Shown: piece by piece, positions 56,379 through 64,000 of the stretch
Layout: each line of letters starts with the position of its first letter
Position numbering within the stretch: the stretch's first letter is position 1
NCBI RefSeq assembly: GCF_000764225.1
Contig: NZ_JQED01000055.1
Span: 248,001-312,000, forward strand
Source of the DNA: Colwellia psychrerythraea
GTDB lineage: Bacteria > Pseudomonadota > Gammaproteobacteria > Enterobacterales > Alteromonadaceae
Length of the DNA stretch: 64,000 nt
Direction of reading: 5' to 3'
The notes under the pieces: model-generated
Seen by the model: the letters and a program-made list of their open reading frames with translations, nothing else
The model's database searches: none
What the model was told of the DNA's origin: nothing
Program-made: the position numbers and the translations under genes

Positions 56379-57437
56379 ATGAGTAATCAGAAAAAAATAA
56401 TTCATATTGATATGGACTGCTTTTATGCAGCCATTGAAATGCGAGACTTTCCTGAATACCAAAATATCCCCTTGGCTGTAGGTGGGGATGGCCCTCGTTC
56501 TGTTTTATGTACCAGTAATTATCAAGCCCGACAGTTTGGTGTTCGTTCAGCAATGTCAGCTATTAAAGCAAAACAACTTTGCCCACACCTTAAAATTGTT
56601 CATGGTCGAATGGACGTATATAAAGAAACCTCGATACGTATTAGAGAAATATTTCTTCGTTATACTGAGCTTATCGAGCCTTTATCTTTAGATGAAGCTT
56701 ACCTAGATGTGACTGAAGCGACAATGTGTCAGGGTAGTGCAACCCTAATTGCTCAGCAGATACGTGCTGATATTTTTAATGAATTAAACTTAACTGCGTC
56801 GGCTGGAATTGCACCAAATAAGTTTTTAGCAAAAATTGCCAGCGATGAAAATAAACCTAATGGTCAATGCGTTATTACTCCTGATCAAGTAGCTCACTTT
56901 GTCGAAAAACTCTCACTAAAGAAAATACCTGGTATTGGCCCAAAAACATTTGAAAAATTAAAAAGACATGGTTACACAACCTGTGCAGATGTCCGTGAAA
57001 GTAATATTAGAGCACTACAAAATATTGTCGGTAAGTTTGCAAATAGTTTGTATTTAAAGTCGCATGGTGTCGATAATAGAGAGTTAGAAGTCAGTCGAAA
57101 ACGAAAGTCGCTAGCAATTGAAACTACATTATCACGCGATATATCTAGCCAAGATGAATGCAAGCTTGTGATTGATTCTTTGTATCAAAAACTACTTACT
57201 AGACTTGCGCCTCACAGTAACAGAGAAATCATCAGACAAGGGGTTAAACTTAAGTTCACCGATTTCAATCAAACAACGGTAGAAACACAGAGTAATGAAT
57301 GTCAACGAGCTCTTTTTGTCAGTTTATTGTCAAAAGCCTACAGCAGGTCAAATAAACGCAATATACGGCTTGTTGGCTTAACTCTTGGTTTCGCTGATGA
57401 CTCAGATGAGAGCCAGCAGTTGTCACTTGCACTTTAA
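56379..57437 (+). CDS. dinB: DNA polymerase IV
   Basis: Y-family translesion polymerase, 352 residues from ATG at 56379 (GCGGGC upstream; TTG at 56367 rejected). 'IIHIDMDCFYAAIEMRD' has the catalytic Asp, 'PLSLDEAYLDVT' the SLDEAYLD motif, then 'ASAGIAPNKFLAKIASDENKPNGQ', an HhH region 'IPGIGPKTFEKL' and the little-finger domain. SOS-controlled by the LexA box. It occupies the place upstream of recX/alaS where recA lies in many gammaproteobacteria. Confidence 0.95.
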   Translation: MSNQKKIIHIDMDCFYAAIEMRDFPEYQNIPLAVGGDGPRSVLCTSNYQARQFGVRSAMSAIKAKQLCPHLKIVHGRMDVYKETSIRIREIFLRYTELIEPLSLDEAYLDVTEATMCQGSATLIAQQIRADIFNELNLTASAGIAPNKFLAKIASDENKPNGQCVITPDQVAHFVEKLSLKKIPGIGPKTFEKLKRHGYTTCADVRESNIRALQNIVGKFANSLYLKSHGVDNRELEVSRKRKSLAIETTLSRDISSQDECKLVIDSLYQKLLTRLAPHSNREIIRQGVKLKFTDFNQTTVETQSNECQRALFVSLLSKAYSRSNKRNIRLVGLTLGFADDSDESQQLSLAL

Positions 57438-57733
57438 AGTTGACGAGGGGGGAAACTAAAGGTAATAAGTCCGATAATACCGAATGCCGTTATTTAATTG
57501 GAACGAAGCTAGTATTTGGTACTCGATCATGGTCACTGCTTTTTTACGTAATCTTTCCGCTAAAGATATTTAAACAGAAGTTAAAATACAGCAGAAAAAG
57601 ATTGCCTACGTAATGATCGTTTATCGTGTATCTCTGTTGAAGCCTACTAATTCTTATTATGTGGTCAATAAGTTAGTGCTACTGGCATTATTTGCTAGAA
57701 CAAAAAGCTATCTGAACAACAATTATCCAATAA
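57438..57733. other. Noncoding stretch before the recX remnant
   Basis: About 300 bp. One frame (57574-57732) reads a short stretch ending in 'LALFARTKSYLNNNYP' that could be a shifted remnant of the RecX middle; otherwise nothing. Confidence 0.4.
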
Positions 57734-57934
57734 TTGCGCGAAAGTTGTGAAATAGATTGGTATCTTCAAGCTCAGCTTGCGTATAATAAGCGTTTTGGTA
57801 GCAAGCACTCTGTTAAGAAAAAGTCAGAATGTAAGCTTGATATAAAAACAGCACAAAGAGAACATGCCAAAAAGATTCTTTTTTTATTATATCGTGGAGA
57901 TTCCAGTGATGAAATCTCTGCCATATTAGAATAA
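57734..57934 (+). pseudogene. recX: recX remnant, C-terminal part only
   Basis: An open frame of 66 codons from TTG at 57734 encodes 'MRESCEIDWYLQAQLAYNKRFG...HAKKILFLLYRGDSSDEI'. This matches the last third of RecX (E. coli 'MRECDIDW...KYG...RFLLYRGYLMEDI'). The N-terminal two thirds are missing in this frame, a stop codon lies just upstream at 57731-57733, and a plausible further piece is in another frame. RecX normally has about 150-170 residues and modulates RecA. Position directly before alaS is the usual recX place. A decayed gene is the simplest reading; sequencing error in the upstream part is possible. Confidence 0.7.
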
Positions 57935-57992
57935 AATAAAATGAAAATAGACCCGAATTAACATAGACCTAAATTGATTTGTTGAGTATCCC

Positions 57993-60599
57993 ATGATTAG
58001 AAGCACCGCCGAAGTCCGTCAGGCATTTTTAGATTTTTTTGCCACCAAACAACACCAAATAGTTAAAAGTAGCTCACTCGTTCCTGGAAATGATGCAACA
58101 TTATTGTTTACCAATGCGGGCATGGTACCTTTTAAAGATGTTTTTTTAGGTGCTGAGACACGTAGTTATACCCGAGCAACCTCCGCACAACGTTGTGTAA
58201 GAGCAGGTGGCAAGCATAATGATCTAGAAAATGTCGGCTACACGGCACGTCATCATACTTTTTTCGAAATGATGGGTAACTTCAGCTTTGGTGATTATTT
58301 TAAAGAAGAAGCCATTTTCTTTGCCTGGGATTTCCTAACGCAGATATTACAAATACCCAAAGAAAAACTTACCATCACCGTTTTTGATGAAGATGATGAA
58401 GCGGAAAAAATATGGATTGAAAAAGTTGGTGTACCGGCAGAACGTGTTATACGTATAGGCGCTAAAGATAACTTCTGGTCTATGGGTGACACTGGCCCAT
58501 GTGGACCATGTTCAGAAATATTTTATGATCACGGCGAAGATGTGTTTGGTGGACCTCCAGGATCACCTGATGAAGACGGCGATCGTTTTATCGAAATCTG
58601 GAACATAGTATTCATGCAATATAATCGTCAAAATGACGGTACTATGGAGCCGTTACCCAACCCGTCCATCGATACAGGCATGGGGTTAGAGCGTATTTCA
58701 GCGATTATGCAGAATGTACACAGCAACTATGAAATAGATATTTTCCAAGCATTGATTAAAGATACTGCTGCATTACTTCATTGCAATGATCTTGAACATA
58801 AATCACTACGTGTTATTAGTGATCATATCCGTTCGTGTAGTTTTTTAATTGTTGATGGTGTTGTACCGTCAAATGAAGGTCGTGGATATGTGCTTCGTCG
58901 TATTATTCGTCGTGCTATCCGCCATGGCCATAAATTAGAAGCTACAGGACATTTTTTCCATAAACTTGTTGCTTCATTAATTGAGCAAATGGGTGAAGCG
59001 TATCCTGAGTTAATGCAACAGCAAGCTATTATTGAAAAGCTGTTGCGTATCGAAGAAGAACAATTTGGTCGCACACTAGATCGCGGCATGATTTTACTTG
59101 AAGATATTCTAAGTAACTTAACGGGCGATACCATCAAAGGCGATGATGTCTTTAAGCTATATGATACTTATGGTTTCCCAGCTGATTTAACCGCAGATAT
59201 TGCTCGTGAGCGTCAATTAAAGATTGATCATAATGGCTTTGATGTAGCTATGGGTCAACAGCGCGAACGTGCACAACAAGCGAGCCAATTCGGTACTGAT
59301 TATAATCAACAGCTTAAATCTGATCATAACACAGTGTTTAAAGGTTATGAAAATGACGCATATTCAGCGACTGTCGTTGAGTTATTTAACAACCAAGATC
59401 ATGAAGCTGTAAGCCAATTAAGCTCAGGTGAGCAAGGCATTGTGATATTAGATCACACACCATTTTACGCTGAATCTGGTGGTCAAGTAGGTGATAGTGG
59501 TTTATTACACCTTGATGGTGGAGTATTTGAAGTTTCAGATACGATCAAACTAGGGAATGCATTTGCCCATCAAGGCATAGCGCGTACAGATGTTGGTTTA
59601 AATCGACGTGTAAAAGCCGAGATTAATGTTGAGCGCAGAGCGGCAATTGTTAAAAACCATACTGCAACACATTTATTACATGAAGCATTGCGCAAAATTC
59701 TAGGAAAGCATGTAACCCAAAAAGGCTCATTGTGTGATAGTGAAAAACTTCGTTTTGATTTTTCTCATTTTGAAGGTGTATCCGCTCAAGAGTTACATGC
59801 GGTTGAGCAAATGGTAAATAATGAAATTCGTCGTAACCACTTAAGACAGACTGAATCAATGTATATTGAAGAAGCAAAAGCCAAAGGCGCAATGGCGCTC
59901 TTTGGTGAGAAGTATGATGATGAAGTTCGTGTTGTTACGCTCGGTGATTTTTCATTAGAACTTTGTGGCGGAGTACATGTTGATAGAACCGGTGATATCG
60001 GTTTATTAAAAATTGTTTCTGAGTCGGGTATTGCTGCAGGTGTTCGTCGTATTGAAGCGGTCACGGGTACAGGCGCACTTGATTTTATAAATCAACAAAC
60101 TGCGTCGTTAACTGATATTGCCACATTAGTTAAAAGTGATGTAGCGAATGCAAGCAGTAAAGTAGAGCTACTGATAAGCCGTTCTAAGCAGCTTGAAAAA
60201 GAGGTTGGACAACTTAAGCAGGAACTTGCTGCGCAAGCTGGCTCAGATCTGGTAAATAATGCTATTGAGATTAATGGTGTTAAGGTGCTTATTGCTGATT
60301 TAGGTGGTGTAGAAAGTAAAGCATTACGCGGTATGGTTGATGAGCTTAAAAACAAAATGCAATCGGGTGTCATTATGTTGGCAACTGCTAATGGTCCTAA
60401 AGTTGGCTTAATTGCTGGTGTTACCAAAGACTTAGTCGGTCGTGTTAAAGCGGGTGATTTAGTTAATATGGTTGCTCAACAAGTCGGTGGTAAAGGTGGT
60501 GGCCGCCCTGATATGGCACAAGCAGGTGGTAGTCAACCTGAAAACATAACTTCAGCCCTTGACAGTGTCTCAGTATGGTTAACTGACAAATTGAGTTAG
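57993..60599 (+). CDS. alaS: Alanyl-tRNA synthetase
   Basis: 868 residues, full length. Class II core at the N-terminus ('FTNAGMVPFKDVFLG', 'RHHTFFEMMGNFSFGDYF'), editing domain with 'HTATHLLHEAL' and the zinc motif 'CGGVHV', and the C-terminal oligomerisation domain with 'GGKGGGRPDMAQAGG'. Charges tRNA-Ala and edits Ser/Gly. Its own hairpin terminator follows. Confidence 0.97.
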   Translation: MIRSTAEVRQAFLDFFATKQHQIVKSSSLVPGNDATLLFTNAGMVPFKDVFLGAETRSYTRATSAQRCVRAGGKHNDLENVGYTARHHTFFEMMGNFSFGDYFKEEAIFFAWDFLTQILQIPKEKLTITVFDEDDEAEKIWIEKVGVPAERVIRIGAKDNFWSMGDTGPCGPCSEIFYDHGEDVFGGPPGSPDEDGDRFIEIWNIVFMQYNRQNDGTMEPLPNPSIDTGMGLERISAIMQNVHSNYEIDIFQALIKDTAALLHCNDLEHKSLRVISDHIRSCSFLIVDGVVPSNEGRGYVLRRIIRRAIRHGHKLEATGHFFHKLVASLIEQMGEAYPELMQQQAIIEKLLRIEEEQFGRTLDRGMILLEDILSNLTGDTIKGDDVFKLYDTYGFPADLTADIARERQLKIDHNGFDVAMGQQRERAQQASQFGTDYNQQLKSDHNTVFKGYENDAYSATVVELFNNQDHEAVSQLSSGEQGIVILDHTPFYAESGGQVGDSGLLHLDGGVFEVSDTIKLGNAFAHQGIARTDVGLNRRVKAEINVERRAAIVKNHTATHLLHEALRKILGKHVTQKGSLCDSEKLRFDFSHFEGVSAQELHAVEQMVNNEIRRNHLRQTESMYIEEAKAKGAMALFGEKYDDEVRVVTLGDFSLELCGGVHVDRTGDIGLLKIVSESGIAAGVRRIEAVTGTGALDFINQQTASLTDIATLVKSDVANASSKVELLISRSKQLEKEVGQLKQELAAQAGSDLVNNAIEINGVKVLIADLGGVESKALRGMVDELKNKMQSGVIMLATANGPKVGLIAGVTKDLVGRVKAGDLVNMVAQQVGGKGGGRPDMAQAGGSQPENITSALDSVSVWLTDKLS

Positions 60600-60647
60600 T
60601 AAGTTTTTGTAAAATTAAGTATAAACTTATACTGATTGGAAGAAGTT

Positions 60648-60674
60648 AAAAAGGAAGCATTATGCTTCCTTTTG
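60648..60674 (+). terminator. Terminator of alaS
   Basis: AAAGGAAGCA / TGCTTCCTTT stem (60650-60659 and 60663-60672) with a 3-nt loop and T-rich tail. Confidence 0.8.
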
Positions 60675-61049
60675 TATTATTGGTGCACTGAAAAGCTTCT
60701 AAAATAAATAAATAATTGCTGTTATGTTGCTAGTTTCTAAATAAAACACAGAAAAGGTTACAAATGAACACAGCTTTGGTTGGAAAAGTAAGCTATAAAG
60801 CTATTCAATGATAAGGAAATGTTGCTAAAATACGACCGTTTGTATGAGCAATAATATTTATTATTACTCATACTTGAAGTTCCACAGAAAACTACCATGG
60901 GATATGGTGTTTTTAGTGGATAATGACTTTTTATAAAAAATTGACTATTAGTTATAGTGAATGGATTAAAAAAAGTAACTAATTTTAATATATTACTAGC
61001 TTATATATATTTATTTAGTGATCTCACTTTAAAGGATAAGGAAGAAAGT
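60675..61049. other. Intergenic region alaS / csrA
   Basis: About 375 bp with no gene. In several related genera lysC lies between alaS and csrA; it is absent here. It should hold the csrA promoter. Confidence 0.5.
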
Positions 61050-61247
61050 ATGCTTATATTAACAAGGCGCGTAGGTGAAACATTAATGATTGGTGACGAA
61101 GTCACCGTGACTGTTTTGGGCGTTAAAGGAAATCAGGTAAGAATAGGTGTTAATGCACCAAAAGAAATCTCGGTACATCGTGAAGAAATTTACATGCGTA
61201 TCCAAGCCGAAAAAGGCGATAATGAAACTTCAGGTAATAAAGTCTAA
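61050..61247 (+). CDS. csrA: Carbon storage regulator CsrA
   Basis: 65-residue RNA-binding global regulator. ATG at 61050 gives MLILTRRVGETLMIGDEV, the invariant start; the in-frame ATG at 60960 region (frame from 60957) only adds an unrelated leader and is rejected. 'IGVNAPKEISVHREEIY' forms the RNA-binding strand and Arg. AAGGATAAGGAAGAAAG upstream is rich in GGA-like triplets, compatible with CsrA autoregulation. Confidence 0.97.
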   Translation: MLILTRRVGETLMIGDEVTVTVLGVKGNQVRIGVNAPKEISVHREEIYMRIQAEKGDNETSGNKV

Positions 61248-61310
61248 TTATTTAATTAATTTTTAGAGTATCTGATAACTACTGTCATATATATAGTTTT
61301 ATATGACTAT

Positions 61311-61339
61311 AAAAAACACCGCTAAGGCGGTGTTTTTTT
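61311..61339 (+). terminator. Terminator of csrA
   Basis: CACCGC / GCGGTG stem with TAAG loop, flanked by A-run and T-run. Confidence 0.88.
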
Positions 61340-61431
61340 ATGCACTGCACTCTGTTGATGATTAAAAAATGGCATAATTGCCTGAATTGTCGGCAAACAG
61401 AAATTTATACTAAATAAATACCAAAAATTGT

Positions 61432-61459
61432 TTGACTTATTTTTAGAATCCCTTATTAT
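61432..61459 (+). promoter_or_regulatory. Promoter of the tRNA cluster
   Basis: TTGACT at 61432-61437 and TATTAT at 61454-61459 with 16-bp spacing, followed by a GC-rich discriminator just before tRNA-Ser. Confidence 0.65.
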
Positions 61460-61470
61460 TCGCACCCATT

Positions 61471-61565
<95 letters not shown>

Positions 61566-61643
61566 TTTCTTCTTACGAAGAGTAATGGTTGTGTAGAACG
61601 AAAGTTCTTATCTTTAGACTAAGATATAAAAAATAGTTCATGA

Positions 61644-61720
61644 GGGCGCGTAGCTCAGCTGGATAGAGTACCTGGCTACGAACCAGGCGGTCGCAGGTTC
61701 GACTCCTGCCGCGCCCACCA
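61644..61720 (+). tRNA. tRNA-Arg (ACG), copy 1
   Basis: 77 nt, acceptor GGGCGCG / CGCGCCC, anticodon ACG (A34 presumably edited to inosine by TadA), TTCGACTCC T arm and encoded CCA. Identical in sequence to copies 2 and 3. Confidence 0.97.
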
Positions 61721-61788
61721 CTTTCTTCAAGTGATAAAATAATGAAGAACAACTAATGTTAAGGTTGTATAAATAAATTTCATAATGT

Positions 61789-61865
61789 GGGCGCGTAGCT
61801 CAGCTGGATAGAGTACCTGGCTACGAACCAGGCGGTCGCAGGTTCGACTCCTGCCGCGCCCACCA
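61789..61865 (+). tRNA. tRNA-Arg (ACG), copy 2
   Basis: Identical to copy 1. Followed by a small hairpin terminator; flanking spacers are also similar to those of copy 3, indicating unit duplication. Confidence 0.97.
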
Positions 61866-61893
61866 CTTTTCTACTGTAAGTAGATATAAAATG

Positions 61894-61917
61894 ACCTAGC
61901 TTTTGCTAGGTTTTTTT
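61894..61917 (+). terminator. Terminator after tRNA-Arg copy 2
   Basis: ACCTAGC / GCTAGGT stem with TTTT loop and T-run. Confidence 0.85.
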
Positions 61918-62008
61918 ATGTTAGAATATTCTAATAATTTTGCTATATTGGTAAAGTGTTAGCATAAAGCAGCTTGTGTAAAGGCTGGGTAAATAAATTT
62001 CATATTGT

Positions 62009-62085
62009 GGGCGCGTAGCTCAGCTGGATAGAGTACCTGGCTACGAACCAGGCGGTCGCAGGTTCGACTCCTGCCGCGCCCACCA
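62009..62085 (+). tRNA. tRNA-Arg (ACG), copy 3
   Basis: Identical to copies 1 and 2. The upstream spacer AAATAAATTTCATA.TGT is shared with copy 2. Confidence 0.97.
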
Positions 62086-62110
62086 CTTTTCTACGTAAGT
62101 AGATGTAAAA

Positions 62111-62135
62111 AACCTAGCTTTTGCTAGGTTTTTTT
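62111..62135 (+). terminator. Terminator after tRNA-Arg copy 3
   Basis: AACCTAGC / GCTAGGTT stem with TTTT loop and T-run; a duplicate of the terminator at 61894. Confidence 0.85.
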
Positions 62136-62264
62136 ATGCCTGAAATATAGCTTCCACTTCCTTTATCAGAAAGCAATAATCAGAAATTAGAGCCGTTGTT
62201 GTTGAGGCTGAAAAGAAAGTTATGATTTATTTGTATTCTGCTCGATGGCCTTAATTAAATATAG

Positions 62265-62322
62265 AGCTGGCGACAACTGAGTTTCCTTTCGGTCGCAAGT
62301 TCGACTCCTGTCGCACCCACCA
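62265..62322 (+). pseudogene. Decayed tRNA-Arg copy
   Basis: The 3' half (from about 62290 to the CCA at 62320-62322) matches tRNA-Arg with only a few changes (GGTCGCAAGTTCGACTCCTG), while the 5' half is largely scrambled around AGCTGG. The following bases (to ~62372) are a mutated copy of the TAGC-TTGCTAGG terminator. It cannot fold as a tRNA. Confidence 0.75.
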
Positions 62323-63332
62323 ACTTTCTATGTCAGTAGTTATACAAAAATAGCGCTTGCTAGGTTTATTCTGCCCGAACTAAACCATTGCAGTTTTTAG
62401 ATAGCAGCAACCTGTCTGAACTAATGGGTTTTTATGATAATAGGTGAAATTTAACCCTCATCAAGTAATGCATAACTCGGCTGGATAGCCTTTATTATAC
62501 AGTGGAAGGGGACACTTATTCCTATTGTGCTTATTGGTTCCTCAAGTGCTAGCCTCATTGATTGTTTAGTTGTTTCTGAGGTAATCTTTTTGATAGAGGT
62601 TACCTTATAGTTATTTGAATGAAATGAATAATTGATTATTTAGTGATGTGAATATTATCTCTAACTTAGAACTATCTTATTTATTATCAGTGTCGATAAT
62701 CTAAATGTAATTGCTGTCATTAAGAGAGAACTTGACCCATTGAATTGCAATGCATATCAAATGAGTAGGAACAGTGCTCTATATGACTCTTAAATGCCGC
62801 TATCAACTATGTACGCGCTTTTCGCCTTAGTTATTATCATATCAAGCACTCAATGAGATTATGTGCCGTTTACTAAAGCTTTGTTAATATGGTTAGTATT
62901 CAGGTGATAAATAACAAGGCGGAAGTCGCTATCTTTATTTTTGATGCCCTTCAATTCAGCCTACCCCAGTTTATCACTGGCATAGTTTATCTAATTGGTA
63001 AAATGAACTATATACTATTAGTTCATTTAAAAAAGGCTGGGGGCTATTCAAAAAATTGGATGTATATTCAATGATAATGAATGCAGTAGTATTTGCGGTA
63101 TATTGTATAAAATTAGCCTTTATCTAATTCTGATAGCCTATATTCATGGTTTTGATAATGTATACAATATTTAAAGTATGCAAAATTGCATGTATATTTC
63201 TGCTCTGATGATGAATATTCATCGTTTTTGGGGTTGACGGTAAATTATTTTTATGAAACACGATAATATTGTTTGCAATGTAGGTATTGGAGTGATTATT
63301 CTAATTGTAAGATTTTTGAGCGAGAGTAAAAA
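62323..63332. other. Long intergenic region with tRNA debris and palindromes
   Basis: About 1 kb without a supported gene. CATAACTCGGCTGGATAGCC at 62471-62490 looks like another decayed tRNA-Arg D-arm. Two palindromes, ATGCAAAATTGCAT (63178-63191) and GATGAATATTCATC (63210-63223), lie 110-155 bp before oadG and may be operators. The 61-codon frame at 62889 is not convincing. Confidence 0.5.
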
Positions 63333-63611
63333 ATGGACAATATGCAGCAGCAGTTTATAGAAGCTGGAACACTCATGTTAACGGGAATGGTATTTGTGTT
63401 TGCATTTCTAGGGGTATTAATCGTTTTTATTAATACTGTATTGGCAAAGCTAGCGGTCAAGTTTCCCGATGCTATTGCAGTACCGAGTTCTCGACCTAAT
63501 AAAAAAAGTAAGAGTAAAAGCACAGCTAATGGTGATATTTCGCCAGCAGTTGTTGCCGCAATAAGTGGGGCAGTCAAACGCTATCGTACTCAACATGGCC
63601 ACGACAAGTAA
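63333..63611 (+). CDS. oadG: Oxaloacetate decarboxylase gamma chain
   Basis: 92 residues: one membrane segment (about 10-37, 'LMLTGMVFVFAFLGVLIVFIN'-like), a polar basic linker and the C-terminal 'SPAVVAAISGAVKRYRTQ' that contacts the alpha chain. Part of the sodium-pumping decarboxylase with OadA and OadB. oadA follows after 65 bp. Confidence 0.9.
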   Translation: MDNMQQQFIEAGTLMLTGMVFVFAFLGVLIVFINTVLAKLAVKFPDAIAVPSSRPNKKSKSKSTANGDISPAVVAAISGAVKRYRTQHGHDK

Positions 63612-63676
63612 GCTTGGTCAATATTGAAACTCTTCTTCACCATTATATTTTAAAAATTAGATAAAAGGGCATTAAC

Positions 63677-64000
63677 ATGAGTAAGCCATTAGGTATCACC
63701 GAAGTTGTCTTAAGAGATGGACACCAATCAATTCTAGCCACTAGGCTTAGATTAGAAGATATGTTGCCTATTGCAGCAACGCTAGATGAAGTAGGTTATT
63801 GGTCAATTGAGTCTTGGGGTGGTGCAACGTTTGATTCGTGTATTCGTTACTTAGGTGAAGATCCTTGGGAAAGAATCCGTGCACTTAAAAAAGCGATGCC
63901 TAAGACTAAGCAACAAATGTTGTTCCGTGGTCAAAATATACTAGGCTATCGTCATTATGCCGATGATGTGGTAGAAAAGTTTGTTGAACGTGCTCACATC
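63677..64000 (+). CDS. oadA: Oxaloacetate decarboxylase alpha chain, 5' part (cut by window edge)
   Basis: First 108 codons of the carboxyltransferase subunit. 'ITEVVLRDGHQSILATRLR' (here: VVLRDGHQS and ATRL) is the metal/oxaloacetate site, and 'SIESWGGATFDSCIRYLGEDPWERIR' and 'MLFRGQNILGYRHY' follow. The biotin domain lies beyond the window. AAGGGCATTAAC precedes the ATG. Confidence 0.95.
   Translation, partial: MSKPLGITEVVLRDGHQSILATRLRLEDMLPIAATLDEVGYWSIESWGGATFDSCIRYLGEDPWERIRALKKAMPKTKQQMLFRGQNILGYRHYADDVVEKFVERAHI

Noticed and set aside
60957..61049. Extended N-terminus for CsrA
   Set aside because: CsrA is invariant at MLILTRR; the upstream codons are a leader with ribosome-binding sequence.
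61644..62135. CRISPR-like repeated units
   Set aside because: The repeated units are tRNA-Arg genes with their terminators; unit length and content do not fit CRISPR repeats and no cas genes are present.
62889..63074. 61-codon open frame in the long gap before oadG
   Set aside because: Starts with ATG but has no convincing ribosome-binding site, family resemblance or neighbour context; length is within chance for AT-rich DNA.

Overview
The window is AT-rich chromosomal DNA of a marine gammaproteobacterium of the order Alteromonadales, most likely Colwellia or a close relative. This rests on the divergent ccmABCDE / ccmFGHI cluster, the alaS-csrA-tRNA-Ser-tRNA-Arg array, the PanP-type aspartate decarboxylase, the NagR-controlled N-acetylglucosamine (GlcNAc) genes with a TonB-dependent receptor, and the start of an oxaloacetate decarboxylase operon. 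No insertion sequence, prophage, integron or CRISPR array was seen.

Layout. 1-8.4 kb is an alpha-glucan region: the 5' part of a TonB-dependent receptor, a TlpA-like thioredoxin protein, a LysR regulator, a lipoprotein pullulanase and an esterase with a carbohydrate-binding-like N-terminus. Three copies of a TACGTA-centred palindrome lie upstream of the receptor and the pullulanase. 8.5-15.2 kb holds an acyltransferase with a winged-helix-like tail, an FHA protein overlapping a Ser/Thr kinase with TPRs, and small unknown genes. 15.7-20 kb holds an ABC-2 exporter pair, a TrmB-like methyltransferase and panP. 20.2-30.3 kb holds nagB, a YcxB-like protein, a TSUP permease, a Fur-type promoter with an iron ABC transporter (fbpABC), an orphan response regulator, plsC, rraB, a 51-residue membrane protein and nagR. 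30.5-46.6 kb is the GlcNAc/chitooligosaccharide locus: pgi, a TonB-dependent receptor, two tryptophan-halogenase-like flavoproteins, a SapC-like protein, a DUF6445/2OG-oxygenase-like protein, GH20 hexosaminidase, nagK, nagA and nagP. 47.3-56.2 kb is cytochrome c maturation plus hemH. 56.4-64 kb is dinB with a LexA box, a recX remnant, alaS, csrA, tRNA-Ser, three identical tRNA-Arg genes plus decayed copies, oadG and the start of oadA.

The strongest system-level observation is a NagR regulon that can be read directly from the DNA. Six copies of TGACARCGYTGTCA, plus one copy differing at the last base, lie upstream of nagB, between nagR and pgi, in tandem before the receptor, midway between the hexosaminidase and the DUF6445-SapC-halogenase genes, and before nagK-nagA-nagP. 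Catabolism is explained: the receptor imports oligosaccharides, GH20 trims them, NagP imports GlcNAc, and NagK, NagA, NagB and Pgi feed glycolysis. The co-regulated halogenase pair, SapC and DUF6445 proteins have no known job in GlcNAc use and are the best candidate for an undescribed function here.
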